From positions 30,323,853 through 30,387,852 of the forward strand of contig NC_043969.1 of NCBI RefSeq assembly GCF_902148855.1: a stretch of 64,000 nt of DNA, written 5' to 3'. Within the stretch, counting starts at the first letter, position 1. Every line of letters starts with the position of its first letter. Made by a program: the position numbers and the translations under genes. The notes beneath the pieces were generated by a model that saw only the letters and a list, made by a program, of their open reading frames with translations, was not told where the DNA came from and made no database searches. Shown here in pieces: positions 36,969 through 49,058 of the stretch. Source of the DNA: Sphaeramia orbicularis. Taxonomy: Eukaryota > Chordata > Actinopteri > Kurtiformes > Apogonidae.

Positions 36969-37896
36969 CACTTTCAGTGCCATGGGCCGATTAAATCGGC
37001 TTTACGAAAACAACCTGTAAAGTGCCACGGGCCGATCAGATCGGCTTTGGAGAACACGCCACATTTGTGTACAAACAAACCATCCACCCCCATTTCTTTC
37101 TCACATTTCGATGACGTTCTTTCTGTGTCCCCCTTTTGAGACCAAGCAGACGGGAATTTGAGGTCACGCGACCGAATAATATTTTTATATCTTTTTAATG
37201 TTTCTTATTCTCCGGTGTTTCATCAGAGGGAGCCCTCCATGCCGGGGGGCGGCTGTGGACTCCGGGGGCTGTAGCGCCTTCTCTCACTGGGGTCCGCTCC
37301 TTTCTGGTGGGTGGGGGTCCCAGTTGGCCCTCTCCCACTAGTTGGGATGCGGGGCTGTGTTGCTGGTGCCTGGTCGCCGGGGTCGGCGGCTGCCTCCTGG
37401 TGCGGATGGCTCCCTGAGACAGCGCCTCCTAAATTGATGTTTTACTTTTACTTGTACATTTTTGTTCTGGTCTACCCGTGCTCAGTCAGTCTTCTTAAGT
37501 ATGTGTGAGCTTGTGGGTTTGCATGTATATGTGGGTTTGCATGTATATGTGTGTGTGTGTGTGCGGGTGAGTGGGTGGGTGTGGGTGGGGGGCGGTACTG
37601 ATTTTTAAACTGATATGTAAAGCACTTTGTGCTACAGTTTTTAATGTATGAAAAGTGCTATATAAATAAAGATTATTATTATTATTATTATTATAAATTA
37701 TGCAAATTACGATCAATAATGAATCGGCTGCGTCCGGTGCGTTTTGGATCTAATCAGCAATCGGTCGGATGTTACCGAGCGGTTTCCTGCAGGATTCTTC
37801 AAATATTATAAAAACGACACGAAATACTGAAAAACGGCCAAATTCTGTGGCACTTTTAAGGCTTATTAGCCCCTTAACTGTCTGGCACTTAAAGAG
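36969..37896. mobile_element. piggyBac-like MITE (TTAA) in the LINE 3'UTR
   Basis: TTAA at 36965-36968 and 37897-37900. Ends CACTTTCAGTGCCA and, inverted, CTCTTTAAGTGCCA. Internal GGGCCGATTAAATCGGCTTT and a second GGGCCGATCAGATCGGCTTT are short palindromic motifs. It contains a nested LINE tail. Confidence 0.7.
37228..37694 (+). mobile_element. 5'-truncated LINE fragment with (ATT)n tail
   Basis: GC-rich start, then AAGCACTTTGTGCTACAGTT, AAAAGTGCTATATAAATAAA and (ATT)n. This is a widespread teleost LINE 3' end, inserted into the TTAA MITE. Confidence 0.65.
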
Positions 37897-37925
37897 TTAA
37901 TGTGGACCATGAGTCTGTAATAAAG

Positions 37926-38007
<82 letters not shown>

Positions 38008-38020
38008 AATCAATCAATCT
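37926..38020. repeat. (TCTA)n/(TCAA)n tail microsatellite
   Basis: About 20 TCTA units then CAAT/TCAA units. It forms the 3' tail of the LINE, against the interrupted receptor exon. Confidence 0.95.
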
Positions 38021-38284
38021 ATCAATCAGCAGGGACAAAGGCCACCCAAACAGCACAAAATATCAGCATGCTGAAAGTAATCAGTTTGGCCTCACTGAAG
38101 TTGTCAGGCAGTTTCCTGGCAAGAGGAGGCAGGTCCAGGCCAGCAGACCAATGTAGCCCAGAACCAGAGAGAAGCCCACCACAGAGGCCATGGCACACTT
38201 CAGAGTGACCTTTGACCCTTGGATACCCAAGTCACGTTGAGGTACTGGAGGGCTCATGGATAATCATAGGATGCAGATGATGAT

Positions 38285-39149
38285 CTAGATCAAATGTTAG
38301 TGGGAAAAAAAAGGTTTTGCCATGTTTTTTTGCAGCACCTGGAGGGTTCAAATTCAAACTTTTTGAACTATTAGGGTCCCCAAATACACAAATAATGTAC
38401 CAAAGACTAATAAAAGTGGGTGTAGGAAAATATGACCCCTATAAGTGGATTGATATAATATTGTGCTCTGGATGTCTCCACTAATTTTATACTCAATACA
38501 TTCCCAGAGTTACATACACTACGAACAAAAACATAAGGATTTTTTTTTTTTTTTCTCATTTTTTTGGGGGCATTTTTGCCATTTGTAAATAAAACTATAT
38601 CTGGTCATTAAAAAAATGTGTTCCAATTCAATTTACACTCAAAAAAGTAAAAAAGCACTGTGCAAGAATCCCAACTGAAAACAAATAGCCAAAAAATTGA
38701 AAATATCCTTAACTTTTGTTTGAAGCATATATACATATACTTTTTTTGTACTGTTAATGAGTTAATATACTCATTTGTAACATTCTTTTATTATTTTCTT
38801 GTCTTACAGACAGTCCTACTGCATTTGTGAGGAAAAATATGCAATTCATTCAAAACAATAATTACTATATTTTAAGATATTTCATTAATTATGCTTTTGA
38901 TAATTAGGTCATAAGGTCTTTTTTTGCTTCCTTCCTTTCTTTTTTTTTTTTTTGGACATAGATGCACAGTGTGAGGCCAAGCAGCATTTAAGCACAGATT
39001 AGCTTTATTTTCAAATGTAACATACACATGCAGGTGCGGATATATCAGGCCAAGGAACTTTTGCAAAAGCTTGGTATCTAAGACAATAGGAACACCATTT
39101 TCTTCACAAGAAAAGCATTATAATTAAGATAATATCTAATTAAATGAAA
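38285..39149. other. Intergenic P3-F with a small insertion
   Basis: From 38335 aligns with 25060-25685. A segment at about 38517-38738, flanked by ACATA on both sides and beginning CACTACGAACAAAAACATAA, is absent from the E side and is a probable small transposon. The F 3'UTR lies at the right. Confidence 0.5.
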
Positions 39150-42100
39150 TTATCTTGCCATCATATGTTTTTTAGTGTTTTTCTCTGGCCTCAAGAGAAT
39201 AATGAAACATTTTGGGGCAAATATACAGAACAGTAAACCATAACTAGAGGCCAGGATTGCAAAAACTTCCACAGCAGCAACATATTTCCCAGGAGAGCTA
39301 ACATAAGCAGGGACAAAGGCCACCCAAACAGCACAAAATATCAGCATGCTGAAAGTGATCAGTTTGGCCTCATTGAAGTTGTCTGGGAGTTTCCTGGCAA
39401 GAAAAGCTGAGAAGAGACAGGTGCAGGCCAGCAGACCGATGTAGCCCAGAACCAGAGAGAAAGCCACCACAGAGGCCATGGTACACTCCAGAGTGACCTT
39501 TGACCCTTGGATACCCAAATTACGGTGAGGTACTGGAGGACTGAGAGACAACCATATGATGCAGATGATGATCTACAAGAAAAGACAACAGGTTTTTCAT
39601 ATATTATTGCGTGAAGTTACAATACTTTTTTTCACAGTTCCCAAAAGAACATGGTTCTCACCTGTACACTGGTGAACAGGCAGACACTTCCTCTCTGTAG
39701 ACCTGGACCAAACCACTTCATCAAAGCTGCAGCACCAGGACGAGCTGAGCGGAAAGCTGCCAGAACCACCATGGTCTTCACCAGAAGACAGGAAACACAG
39801 AGTACAAAGCTGATCCCAAAGGCTGCCTGCTGGAACCGACAAGACCAGACTGATGGACGACCAATGAACACCAGAGAACACAGGAAGCAGAGCTTCAGTG
39901 ACAGAAGAAGAAGGAAACTCAGCTCTGAGTTGTTGGCTCGGACCTAAAGGTGAATATGTTTCACAGTCAAATATGACACAACATTCACTTCATTTAACAG
40001 GTTATTTTTCTATAAAGTAAAATATATTTTAGAAAAGGCTGCACAGTCTCACCATTGGTGTTTGACGGTAGTATAGAAAAACCACAAACACAGCTGTTGT
40101 CACTATGACACCAGACACAGCTGCTGTAGTCAGAGTAATGCCCAACGATTCATTAAAAGAAAGGAAGTCAATCTGACGAGGAACGCAGACAGTTCGGTCA
40201 ACGTTGGACCAAAATTCAGATGGACAACGTTCACAGTGGGGGGAACCTGAGGAACAGAAGAAGCATGAGAAGGGTTCAGAAAAACACTATTCCTATTCCT
40301 ATCCTATTGTTCATTTTCCTCACCTGTTATATTACTAATTTCTCCTTCTCCACATGGAATACAGTCAAAGCAGCAAACAGGTTCTCCTTTCCTGGTGGCC
40401 TTTCGGGTACCTGGGGGACAGCTCTTACTGCACACTGAGACAGGAACCTGGAAAGTATGCAGAGTTATTGCATTATTGACACACTCTTCTGAATTGACAC
40501 GATAATCATACAATTAGTCATTTTCAATCTGAATACCTCATTGGATCCTATATTCCACTGAATAGCAGACTCATTTAGGTGGACATCAAACTCATCCACA
40601 TGACCAATTAACACAAGTCTCAGTTGACCATCAGTGGTTTTCTGCCAGTTGACAAGGTCATACTTTGCAGGAATATCAGCTCCTCGAAAGGAAAACATTT
40701 CTCCATGTGGTGTGGAGATATTCACTTTGTTCATGTGTTTCAGAAGCTGCAGGAACAGATTTGCTTTGTTATTCGTTTTATCAGAATCAGAATACTTTAT
40801 TAATCTAAAGGAGAAATTATTGAAGTATAATTTCAATATTCAACATATGAAAAAGTGGGGTAGAATAACAACTCTTGGAAGGGATTAAAACAGGATGATT
40901 TTACCTCTCTGGGTTTGATGTGTTTTGCAGAGGAGCAGGTGGAGCTGTTGTTCGTAGGACTGTCTCTGTTTGGGCAGGAGAGAAGGCTGTGAAGGGCGTG
41001 AGCTGCTGCATAAACAGCAAGGTAGATGTTATATGTCACCCTTAACTGAGACATGTCAGTTAAAGGACTCTGGACCTCCTCCAGAGTCTCTGTCCCACTG
41101 CAAGGTGGGAGGGAAGATTTTTGAAGGGACCTTTTAGCAGGAGATGAAGTAGAACGATTTGATGAATTGTCAAACAACGATTTGGTTGGAGAAGAGGAAT
41201 GTGAAGACAGAGGTGTTTTATGGGATTGTTTGAATCTAGGACTACATCCAAACTCTTTTTCCCAATATTCCTTAATCCAAACATCCTCTGGACGGTCATA
41301 TGGGTTTAACTTCCTGATATAATTTTCAAATCCAGGTATTGTTGAACTTCGAATGGCCACACCAACAACACCACTGAACAACTTGGAGAGGGCAACATTT
41401 TGAGGAACATCACTGGTGCTCCAGGCCTCACTGGCTATAAACAGTCTACCAGTTACCTGTAGGAAGAAGAATAACTTACAACTATAAATTGTGAAACATG
41501 GAATATGTCTTGTTTCTTGATTAAATCATTAGGTTAGGTGTGTTTTAGTGATTTTACTTACATTTCTCTGAGCCAGCTGAAGAAATAGTTGAAGTGCCCC
41601 TGACGATGAGTAAAAAATCAGAATTACCCTTGCAGTTGAAGCTTGAATTGTAACTGCTGCTTTTTTTATATCATCCATACTTGTTTCCCAGCTGATGGTC
41701 TTAATAAAATCTAAACAAACTTGTTTTCCCTGAATTTCCCTCTGAAACACCTGAAAGGTTTAGGTCGTAACAATTAATACAAAGTAAATGAAAGGTGAAA
41801 TTGTTTTAAAGCTAATACTATTCATATATACCTGTAATGCAGAATGACCATAATCATCATTTAATATCACTGCTCCAATCCAAGTCCATTTGAAGTGTAA
41901 AACCAGCCGTGCCATGGCTTGAGCTTGGTAAACATCACTTGGGATTGTTCTGAAAAAATTTGGGAACTTTTGCCTGTCACTTAGACAAGGACAGCTTGCC
42001 GTGTAACTCATCTAAAAGAAAAAAAAAAGTGCAATTTTTAAGCTTGTAACTGTAAACTACATCTTTAGAATGAAAATGTTTTAACCCCATCAATTACAAG

Positions 42101-42969
42101 ATGTTGCCTGTTCTCACCAGGGGCCATAAAACTGAATTAATATAACTCACAAGTGGCACAGAGAGAGGGCTCAGTATCTTGGACAATATAGTTGCTGTTG
42201 CAGAAAAAGTAGGGCCAATGATCAAAGGAACAGACTGACCACCTGATGATACTGTAAAAGTACATTACATTTGGTAAAGTACACATCTTAGTGTTAATTG
42301 AATGATATGCATGTATTAAATTACACCTAAATTGCAGTCTTACCAGCTAAAGTCCCAGGTTGTCCATTAACTGCAGGAAAAGGAGTAGAGACAGTTGAGT
42401 TGCAGGTGTGTGCATCTCCTGCAACCAATGACAGAGCTGCTTGCAGAACCCAAGGGTATCTCGCACAGGTATCCAGTATACGGTAACCCAGTTTCACTCC
42501 TTGTAATAAGGTACTGTTACGATTTATCTCCTCCACTGCAAATGCCATTGCATAAATTGCTTGTAGTGACGCTGTGCTCAAACTGAGCAACAAGACAAAA
42601 CAATCAAACCAATTTACAGTGAGATATGTTATCAAGATTTAGTCATTGATCATGAAAAGTTGATTTCAGTTAAACCATATAGACATATTATTACAATTAC
42701 AATAATAGATGTTACCTGGTGCAGCTTTGATAATATGGCTTCTTACTATAGTCCTGTTCTATAAATGAAGGCACATAATAGAGGTTAAAGAGACCTCCGA
42801 TAATCACATCACCATCCTGAAAGAGGCCCTTGTGTTCATGTGTTTCCCATCGAGAGCACACTGATGCCTGAACCCCCTCCAGTCCTATCTGTCTGCTCAG
42901 TACAGTGAGAAGCAGCAGAGGGAAGGATGAGGAGGACCATGGAGCCAAAAGCCAGATAAACCAACACAT
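39150..42969 (-). CDS. Receptor gene F: OlfC/V2R-like class C GPCR, complete, 912 aa
   Basis: Coding exons: 42969-42716, 42582-42344, 42242-42151, 42011-41832, 41750-41562, 41456-40905, 40746-40537, 40447-40324, 40246-40053, 39943-39662, 39572-39150. All exons are open with consistent phase. It differs from sister E by scattered substitutions and one codon in exon 5. The pocket segment reads [11 protein letters not shown], against [11 protein letters not shown] in E, so even this young pair differs next to the ligand site. TM5 text is [20 protein letters not shown], slightly diverged from the array consensus. An AATAAA lies at 39004-39009. The 5' flank has since received three transposons that E lacks. 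Confidence 0.9.
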
Positions 42970-43370
42970 GGATGAAGCTGATCTGAACATTTAACATGAA
43001 AATAACCCTTATTTTAACATCACAATAAGTAACAAATATAAGTGTGCTAAATTCACTGTGCATTAAAACCTGACAATAGACCTACCTTACTGAACCTGGC
43101 AATGGAATGAAATATGTATGGAAATAATGGTTAGATACGTAACATACAGCATGAAACAGTTCATTAAACACATAATTCAAACTCATTTTGTGTCCAAAGT
43201 AGATTAATTCTGAACTACCTGCAGAGAAAAAAAACCCATCAGAAACAGAATCATGTATAACTTTTTGGCATTGCACCTATCACAGAGTAAACATTTCTTT
43301 ATGTAAATCTGACAAACAGATCCCAACATACAGTACATACACAATCAGCTCAAGTGAGGTAGTGGTGTGT

Positions 43371-43449
43371 GTTTTTTATAACAGTTGTGAAATGAAAGAA
43401 AAGCAGATGACACAAGCACATGAGGTAATTTCAGTCTCTAGAGTGATAA
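43371..43449 (-). promoter_or_regulatory. Gene F core promoter module
   Basis: The same module as gene E, with one extra T in the TATA-flanking run. Confidence 0.65.
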
Positions 43450-43707
43450 CAGAGGGTAGGGTACAGTGCCGTGTGTGTTATTGCAAGGCCGTTGTTGTAG
43501 GACTTTGACAGTTCCTCACACTCAGAATGATCTTCCAAGGGCTTTGTAAGGGATTAAACGCTGTCAGTTTAGGATTAGAATTACATTAAATACTGTCTGG
43601 ACAAAAAAAAAGTCTTCATCTTTCCTTAACTAGACAAATAGTTAAGATCCTTCCATTGGATAATTTTCACTGTGACTAATATGTTTCAGCTGTAACAACA
43701 TCTTTAA
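43450..43707. other. Upstream flank of gene F up to the piggyBac target
   Basis: Aligns with 30064-30333. Ends in the target TTAA at 43704-43707. Confidence 0.6.
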
Positions 43708-44332
43708 CTCTTTCCCCGCCAGAGTGTTTCACAGTGAGTTACTAGCCAGCGCCAGCCTTTTTGGTCATTTTCACTAAACTTTGAAGGCCTACTGAAAATG
43801 TTGTGTTAGGAGTATGGGGACACTGAATACATCAAAAGAAAGAACAAAGCTTCAACTTTTAAACACAAAAAAATATTTTCTTATATCTTTATTCATTCAT
43901 GAGATATAAACATTTGAATATCGATCATTTTCAAGAAAAAATGACATTTTGCACAAAAAACTGAGAAAACGTTTTTTTTCAAAGATAGTATTTCTCAATA
44001 CAAAACTGATTTTCTTTTTACATTTTTTACTGTTTTTCATTTACAGTCAGTTACACTGTATTCAAAACCTTAAAATAAAATAATAATAACAACAATAATA
44101 CAAATAATCTGTTCAAAAATGTCCCAACATTCCCCAAACTGTTAGGGGAAACCAAAAATTTTACACCAAACTTTATAAAAAAACATCTCCAAACGCACTA
44201 GATTTCTTACAAATATTTGCATATTTACATACATGCAGGCAGAATTTCATACATACCATATATAAATTCATATAATTTCTAATAAACACTTCCATATTGC
44301 AATTTTTCCCAAAAAATAATGCAGAACCAAAC

Positions 44333-44334
<2 letters not shown>

Positions 44335-44368
<34 letters not shown>
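44335..44368. repeat. 34-base T run inside the piggyBac element
   Basis: Uninterrupted T run downstream of the transposase C-terminal finger. Confidence 0.95.
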
Positions 44369-44369
<1 letters not shown>

Positions 44370-44426
44370 AGGTAATGTCAGTGTGACTGATTTGTGATTG
44401 GTTATGATTTTGACCGTGTGTTTTGT

Positions 44427-46765
44427 TCAGGCATTATAATGTGCCTTTGAATAGTACACTGTGTAACATTCCCCAAAATGTAAAGGGACACCACAGCCTT
44501 TGCAATAATATGATGTCTCCCTGCGCAAACCCTTTTGTACACAAACCTTGCATCGTCTGGTTGGGTGCTGTTTGTTGGGTGTTGGCAGGATGGAAACGAG
44601 TGGATGGGCTGCAAAACCAACATCCAGTCTCTCCCTGGGGTCAGTTTTGTAAGGTGCTCTAGGGGTCATCTGAGCTGAAGGGTCATCTCTAACTGTGTGA
44701 GGGTCATTTTCTTGACCACCAGCCTGTCTCATTGTTTTTTGGCTGGTCCATGACTTTACAACACTTTGAATGAATGCCATTAGTGTTGCATTTGCTGTTT
44801 GGGTTTTTTGCTTTGTAGATGATGAAAGCATTGAACAAGCTTATTTCAAACAAATATGCCACATTCTTTTGACCACTTGTGAGACTTCCTTACAAAGGGG
44901 TAGTATGCAATGTTTTGGTCTAATTTATCCACCCCATTCATTGCATTGTTGTATTCAACAATACAAGTTGGCTTTTGTTTGGTGACTTTCTCATGGTGGC
45001 CCTTTTGCCATACCTGGATGTTCCATGTTGTTCTGGTGCATTGTTGTCACCATTTTGACCACTTGTTTGTCTCGCCAAGCTAAGACCATGACGTTTTTTC
45101 TGTGACGCACAACAGGTGTTCCCTCCCTCCTAAGGTTGGCATTTCCAACATCTCGAATAACAGGTGGTTCACCTCTGTTCTTTCTGAGTGTGCCACAGAC
45201 ATGGGTTTTTAGGTCAAGAAGGCGCTCACACAGGCCAACAGAGTTGTAATAGTTATCCATAAACAATCTGTAGCCATGACCTGCTAAGCGGTCAAGAAGA
45301 GAGGTGACTGTTTCTCCTAGTGGGGCACTCTCTCCACAGTAGGGTTTTACATTAAAGCAGTACCCTGTTTCCGAATCACAAAGAATGTAGGACTTGATGC
45401 CGTATTTTATGGGTTTTTGGGGATTGTACACCTTGAAAGCCAGTCGTCCACGCCACAGAAGCACTCCCTCATCTATACAGATGTTGGTGTTGGGTTGATA
45501 CATTTCCCTAAATTTACACACAAGGTAATCTAAAACAGGGCGGACTTTGTACAGCTTGTCATTACTGTTCACTGGCCTTGTTTCATTGTCACTGAAATGA
45601 AGAAATCTCCAAATAATTTCAAATCTGTTTTGAGACATGAACTTGCAGAAATAGGAAGTAGCTAAAATTTCATCTGCTGACCAATACATTTCTAATTCAG
45701 GCTTCCGAATGATACCAGTGAGGAAAAAGAGCCCCATGAATGTTTTCATTTCTGATACTGTTACTGGTTTCCATGCATGAATACGAGCACGTGGTGAGGT
45801 AAGGGTCTCTGCTTGAATACACTGGTTTGCATACAGGTTAGTCTGATTTACAATGTTCTGTACAAGTTCATCAGAAATATACAATTCGGTAAAATCAGCT
45901 GGCAGTTCAGAATCAAGAGCTGCAGCTGCATTGATAGGCCCAGGGCTCTGAGTGAAAGGGATATTTATTGGCTGCCAGTCCTTCTCAAGCCATTCATTAC
46001 CAGGTCCAGGAACAGCACCTAGTTGGTGGTCAGGGGCCCTCACCTGATCACTGGCTGCCCCATGCCTTCCTGTTCGAATACATCCTCTTCCTCTTTGCTG
46101 TGTTTGATCTGTAAATAATTATATGGACATCTATTTATTTATTTGTTTATCTATTTATTTGTTTATTTATTTATTCATTCATTAATATATTTATTATATA
46201 TTTACTATCTATCTATCTATTGATTCATTCATTTATTCATTCTTTTATCAAAAGTCAAATAAAACAATATCATACTTCTTGCACCTCTGGAATTTGGGAG
46301 CCGAGGACGAGATCTGTGGCTTGTGTCCTTCCACTCCGGGTCCAAAGTCTCATTATCAGAGCTCCCACTGTCTTCAAGATGACGATGAGATATCCTTTGT
46401 CTTCTCCTGGCAGGCCCGCGAAAAGTGTATCTCTTTTCTTCCTCCCGTCTGTGGCTGTTATCGTCTTTCTCTTTTTCCCCGTTGGCTCCGCTGTCTCCTT
46501 GATTCCTGTATACCCCGCTATTCCCCTCTTTTTCCACATTGTCTCCGTTGTCTCCTTGATTCCCGTATACCCCGCTGCGTCTGTCTATTTCCCTGAGGCC
46601 ACTGCTGTCACCCTCACCTCCGGGTCCATCACCTCCGGCATCTCCCTCAATCTTCCTCTTCATCATCGTTGTCACTACTACATTCTTCCGATGATACATC
46701 ATATATTGAACTATCAGAGTCTTTGTCCAGAAGTAATTTTAAGGCTTCTGACACAGTGTACATTT
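44427..46765 (-). pseudogene. piggyBac transposase (DDE_Tnp_1_7), frame-broken
   Basis: The N-terminal acidic segment starts MYTVSEALKLLLDKDSDSS near 46765. The catalytic core is a 350-residue frame at 46043-44991, with CIDEGVLLWRGR and LFMDNYYNS (first two catalytic Asp regions). It then shifts frame to YNNAMNGVDKLDQ (third Asp region) and ends in a cysteine-rich finger (RRCKVCVQKGLRRETSYYCK) at 44427-44831. At least two frame changes separate these blocks, or an intron lies between the acidic part and the core (46100-46280). Probably inactive. Confidence 0.85.
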
Positions 46766-47168
46766 TCCGCAGAGCCAGCGTTTTCGCTCTAAGTGTAATG
46801 TCGCTGTGTACACTGTTGCTATGGGATACAGGTGCTTATGTCAAAAAAAACTTTAGCGCCCCTCCCTCACTTTCCAGAAGAGTTGCTTCTTTGTTTATGG
46901 ACCCAGAAGTATGAAATTAACTCACAACATCCGCAAGGTTCTCATTCACAGTATAACAGTGAAAACCCAGATTGACGGAAAATCTCGTCATTGGTGGGGA
47001 AGCGTTGGGAAGCAATTGACGGAATATCTTGTTAATGGCGGGGAAAGAGTTAACTGTAACTGATGAAGTGCTCATTTCTTAAACAACGGTCAGTTTGATA
47101 GAGAACTTAAAGATCAGACTGCGTTTCAATGGAAAATGGTCTGATGAGTCCAGATTCACCCTGTTCTA

Positions 47169-47568
47169 CAGGGGTTGGACAAAATAATGGAAACACCTTA
47201 AAAAATCAACAAAATATAATTTAATGTGGTGTAGGTCCGCCTTTTGCGGCAATTACAGCCTCAATTCTCAGAGGTATTGATTCATACAACTTGTGAATTG
47301 TTTCCAAAGGAATTTTAAGCCATTCTTCAGTTAGAATACCCTCCAACTCTTTTAGAGACGATGGCGGTGGAAATCAATGTCTTACTTGAATCTCTAAAAC
47401 TGACCATAAATGCTCAATAATGTTGAGGTCTGGGGACTGTGCCGGCCATACGAGATGCTCAACTTCATTAGAATGTTCCTCATGCCATTCTTTAACAATT
47501 CTAGCTGTATGGATTGGGGCATTATCATCTTGAGGTGAAGGTGTTTCCATTATTTTGTCCAACCCCTG
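47169..47568 (-). mobile_element. Internally deleted Tc1/mariner element, 400 bp
   Basis: Perfect-looking inverted ends beginning CAGGGGTTGGACAAAATAAT, flanked by TA (47167-47168, 47569-47570). The minus strand keeps the transposase end: QDDNAPIHTARIV, then SPDLNIIEHLW, with 36 residues between the second catalytic Asp and the Glu. That spacing is reported for the DD36E 'Incomer' group; assignment tentative. Confidence 0.85.
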
Positions 47569-47831
47569 TAGAGTGATGAGTGCATCAGGGTAAGGAGAGA
47601 GGAGGATGAAGTGATTACCCATCATGCTTAGTGCCTACAAACTTATAGGGGCAGTGTTATGATCTGGGGTTGATTCAGTTGGTCAGATCTAGGTTCAGGA
47701 ACATTATGTGTCCATAAAATGACATCAGCTGACTACCAAATGTGTGTCCAAACAAATGAGATCAGCTGACTGAACCTGAATACACTGAATTACCAGGTGT
47801 GAATATCAGTACAGTTTTTCTTACCTGACAA

Positions 47832-48672
47832 CAAAAGAGTAGGTTTGATTCTGACATTGGTGGGGACACAAAAGTGCTCCAAGGCAGCACTCCTGAAAGT
47901 TGATGTTTTTTTGCATTTGCAATCATAATTTCACGTCATGTGGAGCTGATCAAACAAGCAAACAATCATAGTTGGTTCTAGACATTTCGGCACCCTAGGC
48001 GATATATGAATTTGGTCCCTCTCCCCTTTAAAAACATACACATGCACACAAACACACACACACACATACATTGGGGGGAGGGGGCACGGAGAGGAGATAC
48101 ATGTTTTGTTTTTTTTCCTCTTATTTCTTTATTTTTAAGACAGTTAATGAGAACTGATCATGTTATCAGTTATCAGCCTATGCCACGAACTAGCCCTGCA
48201 CCCACGGACAGGCATAGGCAGGCACGCACGCAAACAGACACATGTACAAATGTAAATGTAAATGACACCTCTGATATTTAAATCCATCTAGCTGACGTGA
48301 CCCAGGCAGAACAAATGCATACATGTTGACAACTTACGCTAAGCGGCTGGAGATACGAACTGCTTCCTGTCCGGTCCAACTTTATTTTTTCCTGTTGGTC
48401 CAACTAGCGGGTAACCGTAACGTTTACAAGTAGGTGGAGTAACAGCGAAGACAGCCAATCACATGTACGATAGCAAAACCGCAGAGCCAATCAGAGAGTG
48501 ATAATTAGGTTAGAGGCGGGACTTCTAGCAGAGACCAACTATTAACCCTTTGTATGCCATAATCATTGACTAAACACTACGGGCAGCGGTTGGATTGGTA
48601 GGGACAACACAGTAGTGGCTGGATATTGGCAGGGACGTGTCCCTAGCATCCCTCTGCAATTCTACGCCCCTG
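47832..48672. mobile_element. hAT-like non-autonomous element, 841 bp, 8-bp target duplication
   Basis: Direct repeats CCTGACAA at 47824-47831 and 48673-48680. The undisturbed site is seen near 30712 in the E flank. Ends CAAAAGAGTAGGTTTG and, inverted, CAGGGGCGTAGAATTG agree at 10 of 16 positions. No transposase frame. Confidence 0.75.
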
Positions 48673-48880
48673 CCTGACAAATTAAATGTACTCCTAGATC
48701 ACAGTGCCGGGATTCATCGGGTTTATATTGTGAAAGAGTGGTTCATGGGGTCCACACCCTAACCCCACTGAAAATCTTTGGAATGTGCTGATGAAGACTT
48801 GACAGTAATCCAGCTCTCCCATCATCAGTAGAAGATCTTGCAGCAAAATCAATGCAACCCTGGATCAAAATAAATATGAG

Positions 48881-49058
48881 ACCTATATTGTGATGTTACA
48901 TAAGGGTTGTATTGCTTATTCAAAATCTTTACACAATACACAAAAGGTTATTTGCCAAAGCAGGTTTGCAATTTTATTTCATATATGGAATGGTGAAATA
49001 CACAGTGTATGCACATAAACAGTATGACAAAAAATTCCATGTCCAAATAAAGAAAGAC
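48881..49058. other. 3'UTR region of gene G
   Basis: Aligns with 30905-31108 downstream of relic P3. AATAAA on the minus strand at 48973-48978. Confidence 0.5.

Larger units (their letters stand above)
31261..38027 (+). mobile_element. Near full-length LINE (APE endonuclease/RT type) with nested insertions
   Basis: The left end reads ATCAAGATGGCCGACGGGAT and the right end is ATAAAGTC followed by (TATC)n, then (AATC)n. Order: 5' leader, ORF1-like segment, endonuclease, reverse transcriptase, 3'UTR. It carries three insertions (32142-32634, about 34130-35195, 36969-37896). No clear target duplication flanks it. It has several breaks and is not active. Clade unresolved; L2/CR1/Rex1-like groups are possible. 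Confidence 0.85.
31109..38284 (-). pseudogene. Relic P3: receptor exon 11 split by a LINE
   Basis: The 3' part of exon 11 lies at 31109-31260 and the 5' part at 38028-38284 (TM4-6 region, GGACAAAGGCCACCCAAACA). Between GCTAACAT and AGCAGGG of the normal exon lies a 6.8-kb LINE. Small indels are also present: two bases lost near the stop, one base near 31220, and nine bases in the TM5 region near 38120. No other exon of this copy is left. Confidence 0.9.
43708..47049 (-). mobile_element. piggyBac-family transposon, 3342 bp
   Basis: Terminal inverted repeats CTCTTTCCCCGCCA / TGGCGGGGAAAGAG, flanked by TTAA (43704-43707 and 47050-47053). The empty site survives at 30330-30333 in the paralogous flank of gene E. 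It encodes a PGBD-type transposase on the minus strand. A 34-T run at 44335-44368 and a (T/A)-rich block at 46130-46255 lie inside. Confidence 0.95.
47054..48880 (+). mobile_element. Tc1/mariner relic, F-side copy, interrupted twice
   Basis: Same relic as 30391-30890 (KMVWSDESRF-like text at 47126-47165, MIWG near 47650, PHPNPTENLWNVL-like near 48750-48795), split by insertions at 47169-47568 and 47832-48672. Confidence 0.7.

Noticed and set aside
46220-46792. 190-codon plus-strand frame across the piggyBac element
   Set aside because: Antisense of the acidic N-terminal part of the transposase.
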